Source of the DNA: Paraburkholderia kururiensis
GTDB lineage: Bacteria; Pseudomonadota; Gammaproteobacteria; Burkholderiales; Burkholderiaceae
Reading direction: 5' to 3'
Assembly (NCBI RefSeq): GCF_034424375.1
Contig: NZ_CP139965.1
Span: forward strand, 2,852,001-2,916,000
DNA: 64,000 nt
The translations under genes and the position numbers were made by a program. The notes beneath the pieces were generated by a model. The model did no database searches, was not told the DNA's origin, and saw only the letters and a list, made by a program, of their open reading frames with translations. Position 1 is the stretch's first letter. Every line of letters starts with the position of its first letter. Shown here in pieces: positions 34,872-44,059 of the stretch.

Positions 34872-36050
34872 ATGAATCAGAAACGACCCATGACGAGGCG
34901 GATGATCGTGATGCTGATTTGCGTGGGCCTGCTCGTGGCCGCGCTCGTCGGCTTCAACCTGTTCCGCGCGCACATGATCGCGAAATTCATGGCGAGCAAC
35001 GCCGCGCCGCCCGCCACCGTCACCGCGACCGTGGCGCGCTACCAGGCGTGGCAGCCGCAGCTTGCCGCCGTGGGCAGCCTGCGCGCCGTGCGCGGCGTGG
35101 ACGTGACCACGGAGATGGCGGGCCTCGTGCGCGACATCGCGTTCCGCTCGGGGCAGGACGTGAAGGCGGGCCAGCTGCTCGTGCAACTGAACGCGGATAC
35201 CGACAAAGCCCAGCTCGCCGCACTCGAAGCCGCGGCCGAACTCGCGAAGACCGTCTTCGAGCGCGACCGCGCGCAGTACGAGATCAAGGCCATCGCGAAG
35301 GCGCAGCTCGACGCCGACGCCGCGGACCTCAAGAGCAAGCTCGCCCAGGTCGCGCAGCAGACCGCGCTCGTCGCGAAGAAAACGATTCGCGCGCCGTTCG
35401 CGGGGCGCCTCGGCATCACCACCGTGAATCCCGGGCAATACCTGAATCCCGGCGACACCATCGTCACGCTGCAAACGGTGGACCCCATCTACGTGGACTT
35501 CTATCTGCCGCAGCAGCAGCTCGGGCAACTCGCCATCGGCCAGAGCGTGATCGTGGAAACCAACGCGTATAGCGGGCGCACCTTCACCGGCAAGATTCTC
35601 TCGATCAACCCGAAGGTGGACACCAACACGCGCAACGTGCAGATCGAAGCGCTCGTGGACAACCACGACCGCAAGCTCCTGCCCGGCATGTACGCGAACG
35701 TGAAGGTGGACGCGGGCGCGGGCCAGCGCTACCTCACGCTGCCGCAGACGGCCATTACCTACAACCCGTACGGCGCCACCGTGTTCGTGGTGAAGAACGG
35801 CGACCAACAGAACGCTCAAGCCAATGCGCAAGGCAAGAAGGCCGAGGGTAAGACCATGCCCGTCGCGCAGCAGGTATTCGTCACGCCGGGCCCCACGCGC
35901 GGCGACCAGGTCGCGGTGATGAAGGGCATTGCCGAAGGCACGCAGGTGGTCACGAGCGGCCAGTTGAAGCTGAAGAACGGCACGCCGCTCGTGGTCGACA
36001 ACCGCGTGCAGCCCGCCGACAGCCCGAACCCCACGCCGCAGGAACAATGA
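34872..36050 (+). CDS. RND efflux periplasmic adaptor (MFP)
   Basis: A 392-residue membrane-fusion protein. An N-terminal anchor (about residues 11-33, MIVMLICVGLLVAALVGF) is followed by a lipoyl/barrel-sandwich domain (GSLRAVRGVDVTTEMAGLV), an alpha-helical hairpin, and the return strand IRAPFAGRLG. Beta-barrel and membrane-proximal domains complete it. It links the inner-membrane pump to the outer-membrane factor. An AGGAAG lies before ATG 34872. It is separated by 91 bases from the channel gene and 13 from the pump gene. It is closer to MdtA/MexE-like adaptors of HAE1 pumps than to metal-efflux adaptors. Confidence 0.92.
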   Translation: MNQKRPMTRRMIVMLICVGLLVAALVGFNLFRAHMIAKFMASNAAPPATVTATVARYQAWQPQLAAVGSLRAVRGVDVTTEMAGLVRDIAFRSGQDVKAGQLLVQLNADTDKAQLAALEAAAELAKTVFERDRAQYEIKAIAKAQLDADAADLKSKLAQVAQQTALVAKKTIRAPFAGRLGITTVNPGQYLNPGDTIVTLQTVDPIYVDFYLPQQQLGQLAIGQSVIVETNAYSGRTFTGKILSINPKVDTNTRNVQIEALVDNHDRKLLPGMYANVKVDAGAGQRYLTLPQTAITYNPYGATVFVVKNGDQQNAQANAQGKKAEGKTMPVAQQVFVTPGPTRGDQVAVMKGIAEGTQVVTSGQLKLKNGTPLVVDNRVQPADSPNPTPQEQ

Positions 36051-36063
36051 CGGGACACGCTCG

Positions 36064-39000
36064 ATGAACGCCAACTTCACCGACCTCTTCATCCGTCGCC
36101 CGGTGCTCGCCTCCGTGGTGAGCCTGCTGATTCTCGTGCTCGGCCTGCGCTCGCTCGCGGCACTGAAGGTGAGCGAGTATCCGCAGACGGAGAACGCCGT
36201 CGTCACCGTGACCACGGCCTACTACGGCGCGAACGCCGACACCATCGCCGGCTTCATCACGCAACCGCTGGAAGCTGCGATTGCGCAGGCGCAGGGCATC
36301 GACTATCTGTCGTCCACGAGCACCACGGGCGTCTCCACCATCACGGCCACACTGCGCCTCAACTACGACGCGAACCGCGCGCTCACGCAGATCAACACGC
36401 AGATCGCCTCCGTGCGCAACCAGTTGCCGCCGCAGGCGCAGCAACCGGTGCTCACGGTGCAGACCGGGCAGACCACCGACGCGATGTACATGGGCTTCTA
36501 CAGCGACGTGCTGCCCACCAACAACGTGACGGATTACCTGCTGCGCGTCGTGAAGCCGAAGCTCGATTCGATCGAGGGCGTGCAGACCGCCGAAATCCTG
36601 GGCGGGCGTCAGTTCGCGCTGCGCGCCTGGCTGGACCCGGCGCGGCTCGCCGCGCACGGCGTGACCGCGGCCGACGTCTACACCGCGCTCGGCAACAACA
36701 ACTACCTCGCCACGCTCGGCGCGACGAAGGGGCAGATGGTGAGCGTGGACCTCAACGCCGCCACCGATCTGCATTCCGTGGACGACTTCAGGAAGCTCGT
36801 CGTCAAGGAGAAGAACGGCGCCATCGTGCGGCTGGAAGATGTGGCCAACGTGGTGCTCGGCGCGGACAGCTACGACTTCAACGTGGCGTTCAGCGGCAAG
36901 CGCTCGGTGTTCATCGGCATCAAGGTGGCGCCGGACGCCAACATTCTCGACGTGGCCAAACGCGTAAAGGCCGTGTTCCCCGACATGCAGAAGCAGTTGC
37001 CCATCGGCATGACGGGCGAGATCGTCTACGACGCCACGGACTTCATCAACACCGCCATCTACGAAGTCGTGAAGACGCTGGTGGAAGCGCTGCTGATCGT
37101 GACGGTGGTGATCTTCCTGTTCCTCGGCAGCCTGCGCGCCGTGATCGTGCCCGTGATCGCCATGCCGCTTTCGCTGATCGGCACGTTCTTCGTGATGCAG
37201 TTGCTCGGTTACTCGATCAACCTGCTCACGCTGCTTGCGCTCGTGCTCGCCATCGGGCTCGTGGTGGACGACGCCATCATCGTCGTGGAGAACGTGGACC
37301 GCCACATGAAGGAGGAAGGCAAGAAACCATTCGAGGCGGCGCTGATCGCCGCGCGCGAACTGGGCGGCCCGATTCTCGCCATGACCGTGGTGCTGGTCGC
37401 GGTGTACGTGCCTATCGGTTTTCAGGGCGGACTCACGGGCGCGCTCTTCACGGAATTCGCGTTTTCGCTGGCGGGTGCGGTTGCGGTCTCGGGCGTCGTG
37501 GCGCTCACGCTTTCGCCCATGATGTGCTCGCGCTTTTTCCGCGCGGAACAGGAATCGGGGCGCTTCACGCAGTTCATCGACCGCCAGTTCGACCGCCTGC
37601 ATCGCGGCTACGGCCGCGCGCTGCACTCCATGCTCGACACGTGGCCCGTGCTCACGGTAATGGGCGCGCTCGTGCTCGCCTGCGCGGTGTATCTCTTCAT
37701 GACCTCGCAGTCGGAACTCGCGCCGCAGGAAGACCAGGGCATCGTGCTCTCGCAGATCCAGGGCCCGCCCGACGCCACGATCCAGCAGATGCAGACCTAC
37801 GCGGACCAGGTGTTCGACATTTCGAAGAAGCTGCCCGAGTACTCGCAGATGTTCCAGTTGACGGGCTCGCCCACGCTCAACCAGGGCATTGGCGGCGTGC
37901 TCTTCAAGACGTGGGACAAGCGCCACCGCAGCGCCAACGAATTGCAGCAGTTGCTGCAAAAGGAATGGAACGGCATTGCGGGCGCGCGCGTGGCGGCCTT
38001 CCAGTTCCCGCCGCTACCGGGCTCGCAGGGCTTGCCCGTGCAGTTCGTCGTCAACACCACCGAGCCGTTCCAGAACCTCAACGAAGTTTCGCAGGCCATC
38101 TTGCAGAAGGCCCGCGCGAGCGGCATGTTCTTCTTCGTGGATAGCGACCTCAAGCTCGACAAGCCGCAGGTCACGCTCGTGGTGGACCGCGACAAGGTGG
38201 CCTCGCTCGGGCTTTCGCAGAGCGACGTGGGGCAGTCGCTCGGTGCGGGGCTGGGCGGTAACTACGTTAACTACTTCTCCATTGCGGGCCGCTCGTACAA
38301 GGTGATTCCGCAGGTGTTGCAGGTAGATCGCCTCAACCCGTCGCAGGTGCTCGACTACTACCTGCGCACACCGGACGGCAACGTGATTCCGGCATCGACG
38401 GTCGCCCATCTGCAGCACACCGTGGTGCCCGAATCGATCAACCACTTCCAGCAGCTCAACTCCGCGACCATTTCGGGCGTCACGGTGCCGGGCGTTTCGC
38501 AGGGCGAGGTGCTCGACTTCCTGCGCAAGACCACGGCGCAGGTCGCGCCCTCGGGCTACTCGGTGGATTTCTCGGGGCAGTCGCGCCAGTACGTGCAGGA
38601 GTCCGGCGGGTTCGTGCTCACGCTGATGTTCGCGACGATCATCGTGTTTCTCGCACTCGCGGCGCAGTTCGAAAGCTTCCGCGATCCGGTGGTGATTCTG
38701 GTCTCGGTGCCCATGGCGCTCTTCGGCGCGCTCGTGTTCATCAACATTGGCCTTGCCACGCTCAACATCTACACGCAGGTGGGGCTCGTCACGCTGATGG
38801 GGCTCGTCAGCAAGCACGGCATTCTGATCGTGCAGTTCGCCAACGAATTGCAGCGCGCGGGGCGCTCCAAACGCGAAGCACTGGAAGAAGCCGCGGGCGT
38901 GCGGCTGCGCCCCATCCTGATGACGACGGCCGCGATGGTGCTGGGCGTCGTGCCGCTTGTCATCGCATCGGGCGCGGGCGCCGCGGGCCGCAACGCGATG

Positions 39001-39138
39001 GGCCTTGTGATCTTCACGGGGCTTTCCATCGGCACGCTGTTCACGCTCTTCGTGGTGCCTGCGATGTACATGCTGCTTGCGCAGGACCACCACGGGAAAG
39101 GGCGTGGAGAGCGTGAGGCGGCAGTGGCAGAGGGCTGA
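36064..39138 (+). CDS. RND multidrug efflux pump (HAE1 family)
   Basis: A 1024-residue inner-membrane proton antiporter with the 12-helix, two-porter-loop layout of AcrB/MdtB-type pumps. It has the opening FTDLFIRRPVLASVVSLLI and the helix-4 motif GLVVDDAIIVVENV with the two proton-relay Asp residues. The C-terminal half has GLVSKHGILIVQFANE with its conserved Lys. It is expected to extrude hydrophobic or amphiphilic compounds; the substrate range cannot be read. It is the third gene of a channel-adaptor-pump operon, an order less common than adaptor-pump-channel. Confidence 0.93.
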   Translation: MNANFTDLFIRRPVLASVVSLLILVLGLRSLAALKVSEYPQTENAVVTVTTAYYGANADTIAGFITQPLEAAIAQAQGIDYLSSTSTTGVSTITATLRLNYDANRALTQINTQIASVRNQLPPQAQQPVLTVQTGQTTDAMYMGFYSDVLPTNNVTDYLLRVVKPKLDSIEGVQTAEILGGRQFALRAWLDPARLAAHGVTAADVYTALGNNNYLATLGATKGQMVSVDLNAATDLHSVDDFRKLVVKEKNGAIVRLEDVANVVLGADSYDFNVAFSGKRSVFIGIKVAPDANILDVAKRVKAVFPDMQKQLPIGMTGEIVYDATDFINTAIYEVVKTLVEALLIVTVVIFLFLGSLRAVIVPVIAMPLSLIGTFFVMQLLGYSINLLTLLALVLAIGLVVDDAIIVVENVDRHMKEEGKKPFEAALIAARELGGPILAMTVVLVAVYVPIGFQGGLTGALFTEFAFSLAGAVAVSGVVALTLSPMMCSRFFRAEQESGRFTQFIDRQFDRLHRGYGRALHSMLDTWPVLTVMGALVLACAVYLFMTSQSELAPQEDQGIVLSQIQGPPDATIQQMQTYADQVFDISKKLPEYSQMFQLTGSPTLNQGIGGVLFKTWDKRHRSANELQQLLQKEWNGIAGARVAAFQFPPLPGSQGLPVQFVVNTTEPFQNLNEVSQAILQKARASGMFFFVDSDLKLDKPQVTLVVDRDKVASLGLSQSDVGQSLGAGLGGNYVNYFSIAGRSYKVIPQVLQVDRLNPSQVLDYYLRTPDGNVIPASTVAHLQHTVVPESINHFQQLNSATISGVTVPGVSQGEVLDFLRKTTAQVAPSGYSVDFSGQSRQYVQESGGFVLTLMFATIIVFLALAAQFESFRDPVVILVSVPMALFGALVFINIGLATLNIYTQVGLVTLMGLVSKHGILIVQFANELQRAGRSKREALEEAAGVRLRPILMTTAAMVLGVVPLVIASGAGAAGRNAMGLVIFTGLSIGTLFTLFVVPAMYMLLAQDHHGKGRGEREAAVAEG

Positions 39139-39185
39139 AGCAGTGCGGCGCTGTTAGCCGCGCGCGGCGGCGGTGTGCTGCCGCT

Positions 39186-39905
39186 TCAGTCCTGCACGAG
39201 AATCGTGACGCGGCGGTTCGCGGCGCGCGCCGCCGCGTCGTCGCCGATCACGAGCGGCACGTTGTCCGCGCGACCCACGGCGGCGAGCCGATGAGGCTCC
39301 ACGCCGCGCTCCACCAGAAAACGCACCACGGCGCCGGCGCGCGCCGACGACAGCTCCCAGTTCGACTCGTATTTCGCGTTCGCAATGGGCACGTTGTCCG
39401 AGTGCCCTTCCACCAGAATGTTGCGCGTGGAATGCCGCGTGAGCGCGAGCGCCACCTTGCTCAACTCGTCGAACGATGCAGGCCGCAAATGCGCATCGCC
39501 CGAATCGAACAGCACCTTCGCGTTGATGGCAATCTCCACGCCCTGCGCAACGGGCTCGACCGATATCTCGCTCGTTTCGCGCAGCGGGGCCAGCGACGCC
39601 ATCAGCTCGCGCCGCGCGCGATCACGTTGCACGAGAGCCGGCGCGGGTGAGGAAGCGGGCTGCGCGCCCGCCGTGCGCTGACCGGCCACGTGCGCGTCGA
39701 ACACCTTGATTTCGAGCGCCTTGTTCTTCGCCAGCTGCAACACGTACAGCGCGAGGAACAGCACCATCATCGTGGTGACGACGTCGGCGTACGAGATCAG
39801 CCAGCGGTCGGAGCGGCCGTCTTCGTGACCTTCGTGGCTATCGTGGTCCGCATGATCGTGGCCCCGCTTCGCGGAAGCGCGTCTGCTGGAAGAGGAGGTA
39901 TCCAT
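39186..39905 (-). CDS. MotB-like stator protein with OmpA peptidoglycan-binding domain
   Basis: A 239-residue protein. The N-terminal tail is His/Asp-rich (HDHADHDSHEGHED, residues 16-29). It is followed by a MotB-type plug helix, WLISYADVVTTMMVLFLALY, whose Asp41 sits where the proton-carrying Asp of MotB lies. An OmpA/MotB domain (about residues 115-238) contains VEGHSDNVPI and NWELSSARA for peptidoglycan anchoring. It pairs with the MotA-like gene 24 bases upstream, giving a complete ion-driven stator pair. No flagellar structural gene is present in the window, so it may power or tether something other than the flagellum, or be a second flagellar stator. Confidence 0.85.
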   Translation of the reverse strand: MDTSSSSRRASAKRGHDHADHDSHEGHEDGRSDRWLISYADVVTTMMVLFLALYVLQLAKNKALEIKVFDAHVAGQRTAGAQPASSPAPALVQRDRARRELMASLAPLRETSEISVEPVAQGVEIAINAKVLFDSGDAHLRPASFDELSKVALALTRHSTRNILVEGHSDNVPIANAKYESNWELSSARAGAVVRFLVERGVEPHRLAAVGRADNVPLVIGDDAAARAANRRVTILVQD

Positions 39906-39929
39906 GACTGAAGCCTTGAGCCGAAGCCC

Positions 39930-40694
39930 TCAGACGAGCGATTCCGCCGAGCGGCCGCGCACGTCGCCCGCGAGCCGGGTTTCGATCATCTGCGGCGACT
40001 CCTTGCGCGAGATCGCGAGCAGGCCGTCCATATAGAGCCGCCGGAAGCGCAGTTCGCTATCCACCTGGGCCTTGATCTTGCCGTAGAGCGGCAGAAACAC
40101 GAGGTTCGCGAGGCCGAGGCCGTAGAGCGTGGCGATGAACGCCACCGCAATGCCCTCGCCCAGCCGTTCCGGTTCGAGCACGTGGCCCGTCACGTGAATG
40201 AGCCCCAGCACGGCGCCCAGAATGCCGAAGGTGGGTGCATAGCCGCCGGCCTGCTGCCAGATGCGCGCGGCGGCCATGTGGTTGCGCTCGTAGGCATCCA
40301 GTTCGCGCTGCAACGCGTCTTCGATCACTGCGGTCGGCACGCCGTTCGCGAGCAGTTCGAGCCCGCGTTTGGCGAAGAGGCTGATGCCGCTCGCGTCGAT
40401 GGATTCGAACACGAGCATGCCGTTCAGCTTCGCCTGGTCGCCCCATTCGAGCAGCACGGAAAGACTCTCGCGATCCACCTGGCGCGCCTTCACGAACGCG
40501 AGGTGCAACTGCTTGATGCCGTCGAAGAAGCGCGCCCACGTGTTCTGGATCATCACGGCGCCGAGTGTGCCGCCCAACACGATGACGAGCGCCTCCGGCT
40601 GCACGAGCGTGGCGATACTGCCGCCTTCGAGCGAGAAGCCCACGATGATGGCGGCAGCGCCGAACAGCACGCCGAACAGGGTCAACAGGTCCAT
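39930..40694 (-). CDS. MotA-like (MotC-type) stator subunit
   Basis: A 254-residue protein with four hydrophobic segments. Two lie at the N-terminus (LLTLFGVLFGAAAIIVG and ALVIVLGGTLGAVMI), and two in the C-terminal half (GGYAPTFGILGAVLGLI and AVAFIATLYGLGLANLVFLPL). A large cytoplasmic charged loop separates them, as in MotA/MotC. The Pro-containing blocks APTFGILG and FLPLYGKI match the conserved MotA prolines. With the MotB-like partner it should form an ion channel that generates torque against a FliG-type protein; the gene just upstream encodes a FliG_C-like domain. Confidence 0.88.
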   Translation of the reverse strand: MDLLTLFGVLFGAAAIIVGFSLEGGSIATLVQPEALVIVLGGTLGAVMIQNTWARFFDGIKQLHLAFVKARQVDRESLSVLLEWGDQAKLNGMLVFESIDASGISLFAKRGLELLANGVPTAVIEDALQRELDAYERNHMAAARIWQQAGGYAPTFGILGAVLGLIHVTGHVLEPERLGEGIAVAFIATLYGLGLANLVFLPLYGKIKAQVDSELRFRRLYMDGLLAISRKESPQMIETRLAGDVRGRSAESLV

Positions 40695-40815
40695 GCTTCA
40701 TCGGGGCGCCGTTCGCGCGCAGGCGCCGCTGTTTGCGGCCCCTGCACGCGAGCGACGCGCCCGCCTCCCGATAGTCTCAAACGTATATCCAGGCGTACCA
40801 GGCGCTTCGAACCGC

Positions 40816-42066
40816 TCAAGCGCCCGGCTGGCCCGAAGCCGCCGCATTCACGGCGGCCGCCTTGATGGCCTTCACCGTTTCCACGAACCGCTGTTCGATT
40901 TCGCCCACTTCGATGGGGTCGATCTTGATGTCGCGCCGCATGACCCACGACACCTCGTTCTTGCGCGTCTCGGTCATGACCGAGAGCAGCCGCTCGGCCA
41001 CGGGCTGGCCGCCCAGCGAGGCGAGCAGCTTCGCGAGGTCGTAGGTGTCGAACGCGCTCACGGCTTCGAACAGCGTGCGCTGGTCGACGAACGCGAGGTC
41101 GTCGATCGACGTGATCTCGCCGCCCGGCCGCGCGTTGCGCCGCGAGAAGTAGCTCACGCCCTTCTCTTCCACGTAGTCCAGCACGCGGGTCTTGCGGAAC
41201 GCGAAGACGTCGTCGGCAATTTCGGCGTGCGAAAGCTTGTTCAGGATGACTGACTTTTCGACGCCGATCAGCGCTTCGAGGTCGTCGAGATCGATCAGCT
41301 CCAGTTCGCTTGCGAGCGCCACATCGAGTTCGCGATCGGCCACCTGCTGGGCGCGCTCGGTAATGCGCGTGGGGTCGAACGTGACCTGCTGGCGGCTCGA
41401 CGCGCTGTCCTGGCTCGCCAGCCGGCTCGCGGCGCCGGCCAGATGTTCGGCGCGACCGCCTTCCAGCGTGACGAGGTTGAGCTTTTCCATGCGCTTCAGC
41501 ATGGCCATGACGTGCAGGCGCGAATGGCCCGCAATGGCACGGCACTTCTTGACGACTTCGGAAAGCGGCACGGACACTTCCTCGCCGCGCCCGCGCCGGC
41601 CGTTGCCGTCCCAGCGGTCGCCGCCGCTCTCGGCACCGCCCGCCATCAGCGCGAGCACATGGGCATACGAGAGCACGCCGGGCAGGAAGTCCGCGTGGGT
41701 GTAGGTGGCGAGCAGGTCGTCGCGCTTCTTCACGCGGCGGATCAGCGTGCGCACCATGTGGCGCAGCAGCGGCGAGACGCGTTCCAGTTCCTGTTCGATG
41801 AGGCTCGCCTCCACCACGGTGAGCTGGCAGAAACTCAGCGCGCGGGCCGTGTTGCCGCGCGGCTCGCCGGGCAGCAACGCGGCTTCGCCGAAGAGTTCGC
41901 CTTTGCTGAGGGTGCCGAGCACCACCTTGCTGTCGTCGCAGACCGCGGAAATTTCGACTTTCCCGTCCGCAATCACGTAGACGAGCCCGTCGCTCGCAAA
42001 GCCTTCGGAATAAATGACCTCGCCCGGCGCGGCGGTGCGCGGCCATGACGATCGTTGCTGGTTCAC
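40816..42066 (-). CDS. cyclic-nucleotide-binding protein with FliG_C-like domain
   Basis: A 416-residue cytoplasmic protein. Residues about 10-100 are a cyclic-nucleotide-binding domain (GKVEISAVCDDSKVVLG and GELFGEAALLPGEPRGNTARA, the phosphate-binding cassette). The middle part has a helical segment, SVPLSEVVKKCRAIAG, and helices of unclear family. Residues about 326-402 align by eye with the FliG C-terminal torque domain (LFEAVSAFDTYDLAKLL, LLSVMTETRK, PIEVGEIEQRF). The acidic pair that faces the stator in FliG appears to be Trp-Val here. A GTG at 42066 is the likeliest start; a TTG at 42195 is possible. The FliG-like label is by pattern only. Confidence 0.68.
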   Translation of the reverse strand: MNQQRSSWPRTAAPGEVIYSEGFASDGLVYVIADGKVEISAVCDDSKVVLGTLSKGELFGEAALLPGEPRGNTARALSFCQLTVVEASLIEQELERVSPLLRHMVRTLIRRVKKRDDLLATYTHADFLPGVLSYAHVLALMAGGAESGGDRWDGNGRRGRGEEVSVPLSEVVKKCRAIAGHSRLHVMAMLKRMEKLNLVTLEGGRAEHLAGAASRLASQDSASSRQQVTFDPTRITERAQQVADRELDVALASELELIDLDDLEALIGVEKSVILNKLSHAEIADDVFAFRKTRVLDYVEEKGVSYFSRRNARPGGEITSIDDLAFVDQRTLFEAVSAFDTYDLAKLLASLGGQPVAERLLSVMTETRKNEVSWVMRRDIKIDPIEVGEIEQRFVETVKAIKAAAVNAAASGQPGA

Positions 42067-42264
42067 GATGCAATCCCCGTAGCGTGTTATGGCCGCGCCG
42101 GTCCGTCCGCCCGCGGGTCGACTTCGACCTGCGGACGCCTCCTTGACCGGCGCGGCGGTGTCGTTACATTTCGTTACTAGCTCTGGTAACGACAACGCGC
42201 GGAGATTTCTTTAACGCAAAAGGCTGATCGAAGTCACGGATTGACTTCGTGAGAGGTCGCGGGC

Positions 42265-42321
42265 GGTAGGGCGGAGTCCGCCCACGCCCGGCAAAAGCGC
42301 AGGACAGCCGGCCGCCCTACC
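42265..42321. terminator. inverted repeat after the CheY-like gene
   Basis: GGTAGGGCGG (42265-42274) and CCGCCCTACC (42312-42321) are perfect 10-bp arms around a 37-base loop. A small nested GGGCGG-AGT-CCGCCC stem starts in the first arm. The right arm overlaps the last codons of the CheY-like gene. It may reduce read-through from the chemosensory genes into the switch/stator genes. Confidence 0.35.
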
Positions 42322-42682
42322 CCGCCAGCTTGCGGAACGTCTCCAGCACCGCGTCGCCCTTGAACGGCTTCACGATCCAGCCCTTTACGCCCGCGGCCTT
42401 GCCGCGCTCTTTCATCGCGGGGCTGCTTTCCGTCGTGAGCATGATCACGTTCACGGCCGTGTTCGCGAGTTCGCCGCGAATCTTCTCGACCATCGTGAGG
42501 CCGTCCATGTTCGGCATGTTCACGTCGCTGATCACGAGCCGGATGCCGGGGTTGCCCCGCAGTTTCGTGAGGCCGTCCTTGCCGTCCACGGCCGTGTCCA
42601 CGTCGAGGCCGTTCTTGCGCAGGAAGCCCGCCACCTCGTCGCGCACCGTGCCCGAATCGTCCACCACCAGAATTTTCGCCAT
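42317..42682 (-). CDS. CheY-like single-domain response regulator
   Basis: A 121-residue receiver with all phosphoacceptor residues: Asp8-Asp9, phospho-acceptor Asp53 (ISDVNMPN), Thr84 region (MLTTES) and Lys105 (VKPFKG). There is no output domain, so it acts by protein contact, as CheY does at FliG/FliM. It lies 47 bases after the CheX-like gene. The CheA-like kinase of the same locus is the obvious phosphate donor and the CheX-like protein the obvious phosphatase. Its position just before a FliG_C-like protein suggests that this is its target. Confidence 0.92.
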   Translation of the reverse strand: MAKILVVDDSGTVRDEVAGFLRKNGLDVDTAVDGKDGLTKLRGNPGIRLVISDVNMPNMDGLTMVEKIRGELANTAVNVIMLTTESSPAMKERGKAAGVKGWIVKPFKGDAVLETFRKLAG

Positions 42683-42729
42683 GATCCTTCCTTGTCGCTT
42701 CGTTAGCTGGGTTGCCTTGTATGGCCTGC

Positions 42730-43275
42730 CTAGAACAATTCCAGCTCGCCGCTGGTTTCCTCGAATGTCTCGACGTGCGCCGCGAAGTCCAGCGGCGCGT
42801 TCGCGCAGACGCACAGCGTGGCCGCGAGCGGCACGGTGCCGCCTATCGTGAGTTCGTACGACGCCACGTGGTCCGGCTTCAGTTCGGCCAGGTGCGCGAG
42901 GCTTGCGCTGCCCAGCACGTAAGGCGTGGACATGCCGAGGTCCGGAAAGTGGCCGACAAGCGCCTGATTCATCGCGCCGCAGCACAGGTTCGCCACTTCC
43001 ATGAACGCTTCGCGCAGCGGCTGGCCGCCCGCCGACGTCTCGCGCGCGAAGTAGCGGCGCGTGGCGTCGTCGTCGGTGAAATGCAGGCCCACCAGCAGGC
43101 GGAAAAAGAGCGACGAGATGGTGAGCACCACGACGCGCGCTTCCGGGTCGGCCTCCATGGCCACGTGGTCGGCGCGCACGATCTCGCACGCGTCGTCGGC
43201 GTGGATGACGAGCCGTGTGCGGGCCGCCTTGTGGAAAATCTGTTCGAAGCTGTGCTTCGCCTGCTCGGTGATCAC
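42730..43275 (-). CDS. CheX-like phosphatase-family protein
   Basis: A 181-residue protein resembling the CheX/CheC-FliY phosphatase fold. The segment AFMEVANLCCGAMNQAL (about residues 89-105) matches the ExxN active-site helix that dephosphorylates CheY~P. The C-terminal half has a second beta-rich repeat (SYELTIGGTVPLAATLCV). Only one such helix is clear. Its ATG overlaps the MCP-like stop by four bases. Phosphatase activity on the adjacent receiver is inferred from family and context. Confidence 0.75.
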   Translation of the reverse strand: MITEQAKHSFEQIFHKAARTRLVIHADDACEIVRADHVAMEADPEARVVVLTISSLFFRLLVGLHFTDDDATRRYFARETSAGGQPLREAFMEVANLCCGAMNQALVGHFPDLGMSTPYVLGSASLAHLAELKPDHVASYELTIGGTVPLAATLCVCANAPLDFAAHVETFEETSGELELF

Positions 43276-44009
43276 GTCGTTGCCTGCGCCTGAAGTTTCG
43301 CCTGAAGCTGGTTCGCGAGCACCTCGACGCTGCCGAGCGACGCCGTAATCATCTTGCCGCCTGCCTGGATGTCCTGGAACGTGGCGGCCGTGACGAGGTC
43401 GTTGCGGTCGAGGCTGTCCTTATAGCTCTTCGAGAGTTCCTGCGAACGCGACGCGAGCGTGCGCACTTCGCTCGCCACGATCGAAAAACCGCGGCCCGCC
43501 GCACCCGCGCGCGCCGCTTCGATGGATGCGTTGAGCGAAACGATCAGCACGTGCGCCACGATGGACGACAGCTCCTGGTTCTTCGCGTGCATGTCGTGGT
43601 TCTGCGTCATGAGCGAGATCATCTGCTCGTGCCAGCGCTCGAACGTGCCCGACATGCCGCGCAAACGCGCGGCTTCGTCGGCGATGCGCCGTCCCAGCGC
43701 GAGCCATTCGTCGCGTTCGCGCCGCGCGGTCTGCAGTTCGCCGCGCGCGGCTTCTGCTTCTTCCGACTGCTGCCCGAGTTGCGCTTCGAGGCGCGCCGTA
43801 TCGGCGTCCCGTTGTGCCGTCTCGCGTTCGAGCTGCGCCGCGAGCGCCTGCTCGCGCGCCTCGGCCGAGGCCCGCGCGGCGCGCTCGCCGTCCAGTTGCG
43901 CGCCGAGCGCCGCGGTCGTGCGGCTCATGCGCCGCTTGTACACGAGCGTCGCCACGATCAGCACGACCACGCCGCCTGCCAGGGCGGCGGCGATATAAGT
44001 TTCAATCAC
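43272..44009 (-). CDS. minimal MCP-like signalling protein
   Basis: A 245-residue protein. One N-terminal transmembrane helix (about residues 6-24) has almost no periplasmic part. A long coiled coil (residues 30-105, Ala/Glu/Arg-rich) follows, and then a short methyl-accepting-chemotaxis hairpin: IVSLNASIEAARAGAAGRGFSIVASEVRTLA (the tip helices). The adaptation helices are largely missing and there is no ligand-binding domain or HAMP. It may therefore sense a cytoplasmic or membrane cue, or serve as a scaffold for the kinase encoded just upstream. No CheW, CheR or CheB gene is nearby. Confidence 0.82.
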   Translation of the reverse strand: MIETYIAAALAGGVVVLIVATLVYKRRMSRTTAALGAQLDGERAARASAEAREQALAAQLERETAQRDADTARLEAQLGQQSEEAEAARGELQTARRERDEWLALGRRIADEAARLRGMSGTFERWHEQMISLMTQNHDMHAKNQELSSIVAHVLIVSLNASIEAARAGAAGRGFSIVASEVRTLASRSQELSKSYKDSLDRNDLVTAATFQDIQAGGKMITASLGSVEVLANQLQAKLQAQATT

Positions 44010-44059
44010 GTCTTTTTCCTCACTGCCACTGCCGGGTGCTTTTTGTGCTGTCTTGCCGG

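Noticed and set aside
42317..43189. Fusion of an upstream domain to the CheY-like receiver
   Set aside because: The upstream part is an out-of-frame reading of the CheX-like gene; a normal receiver starts at ATG 42682.
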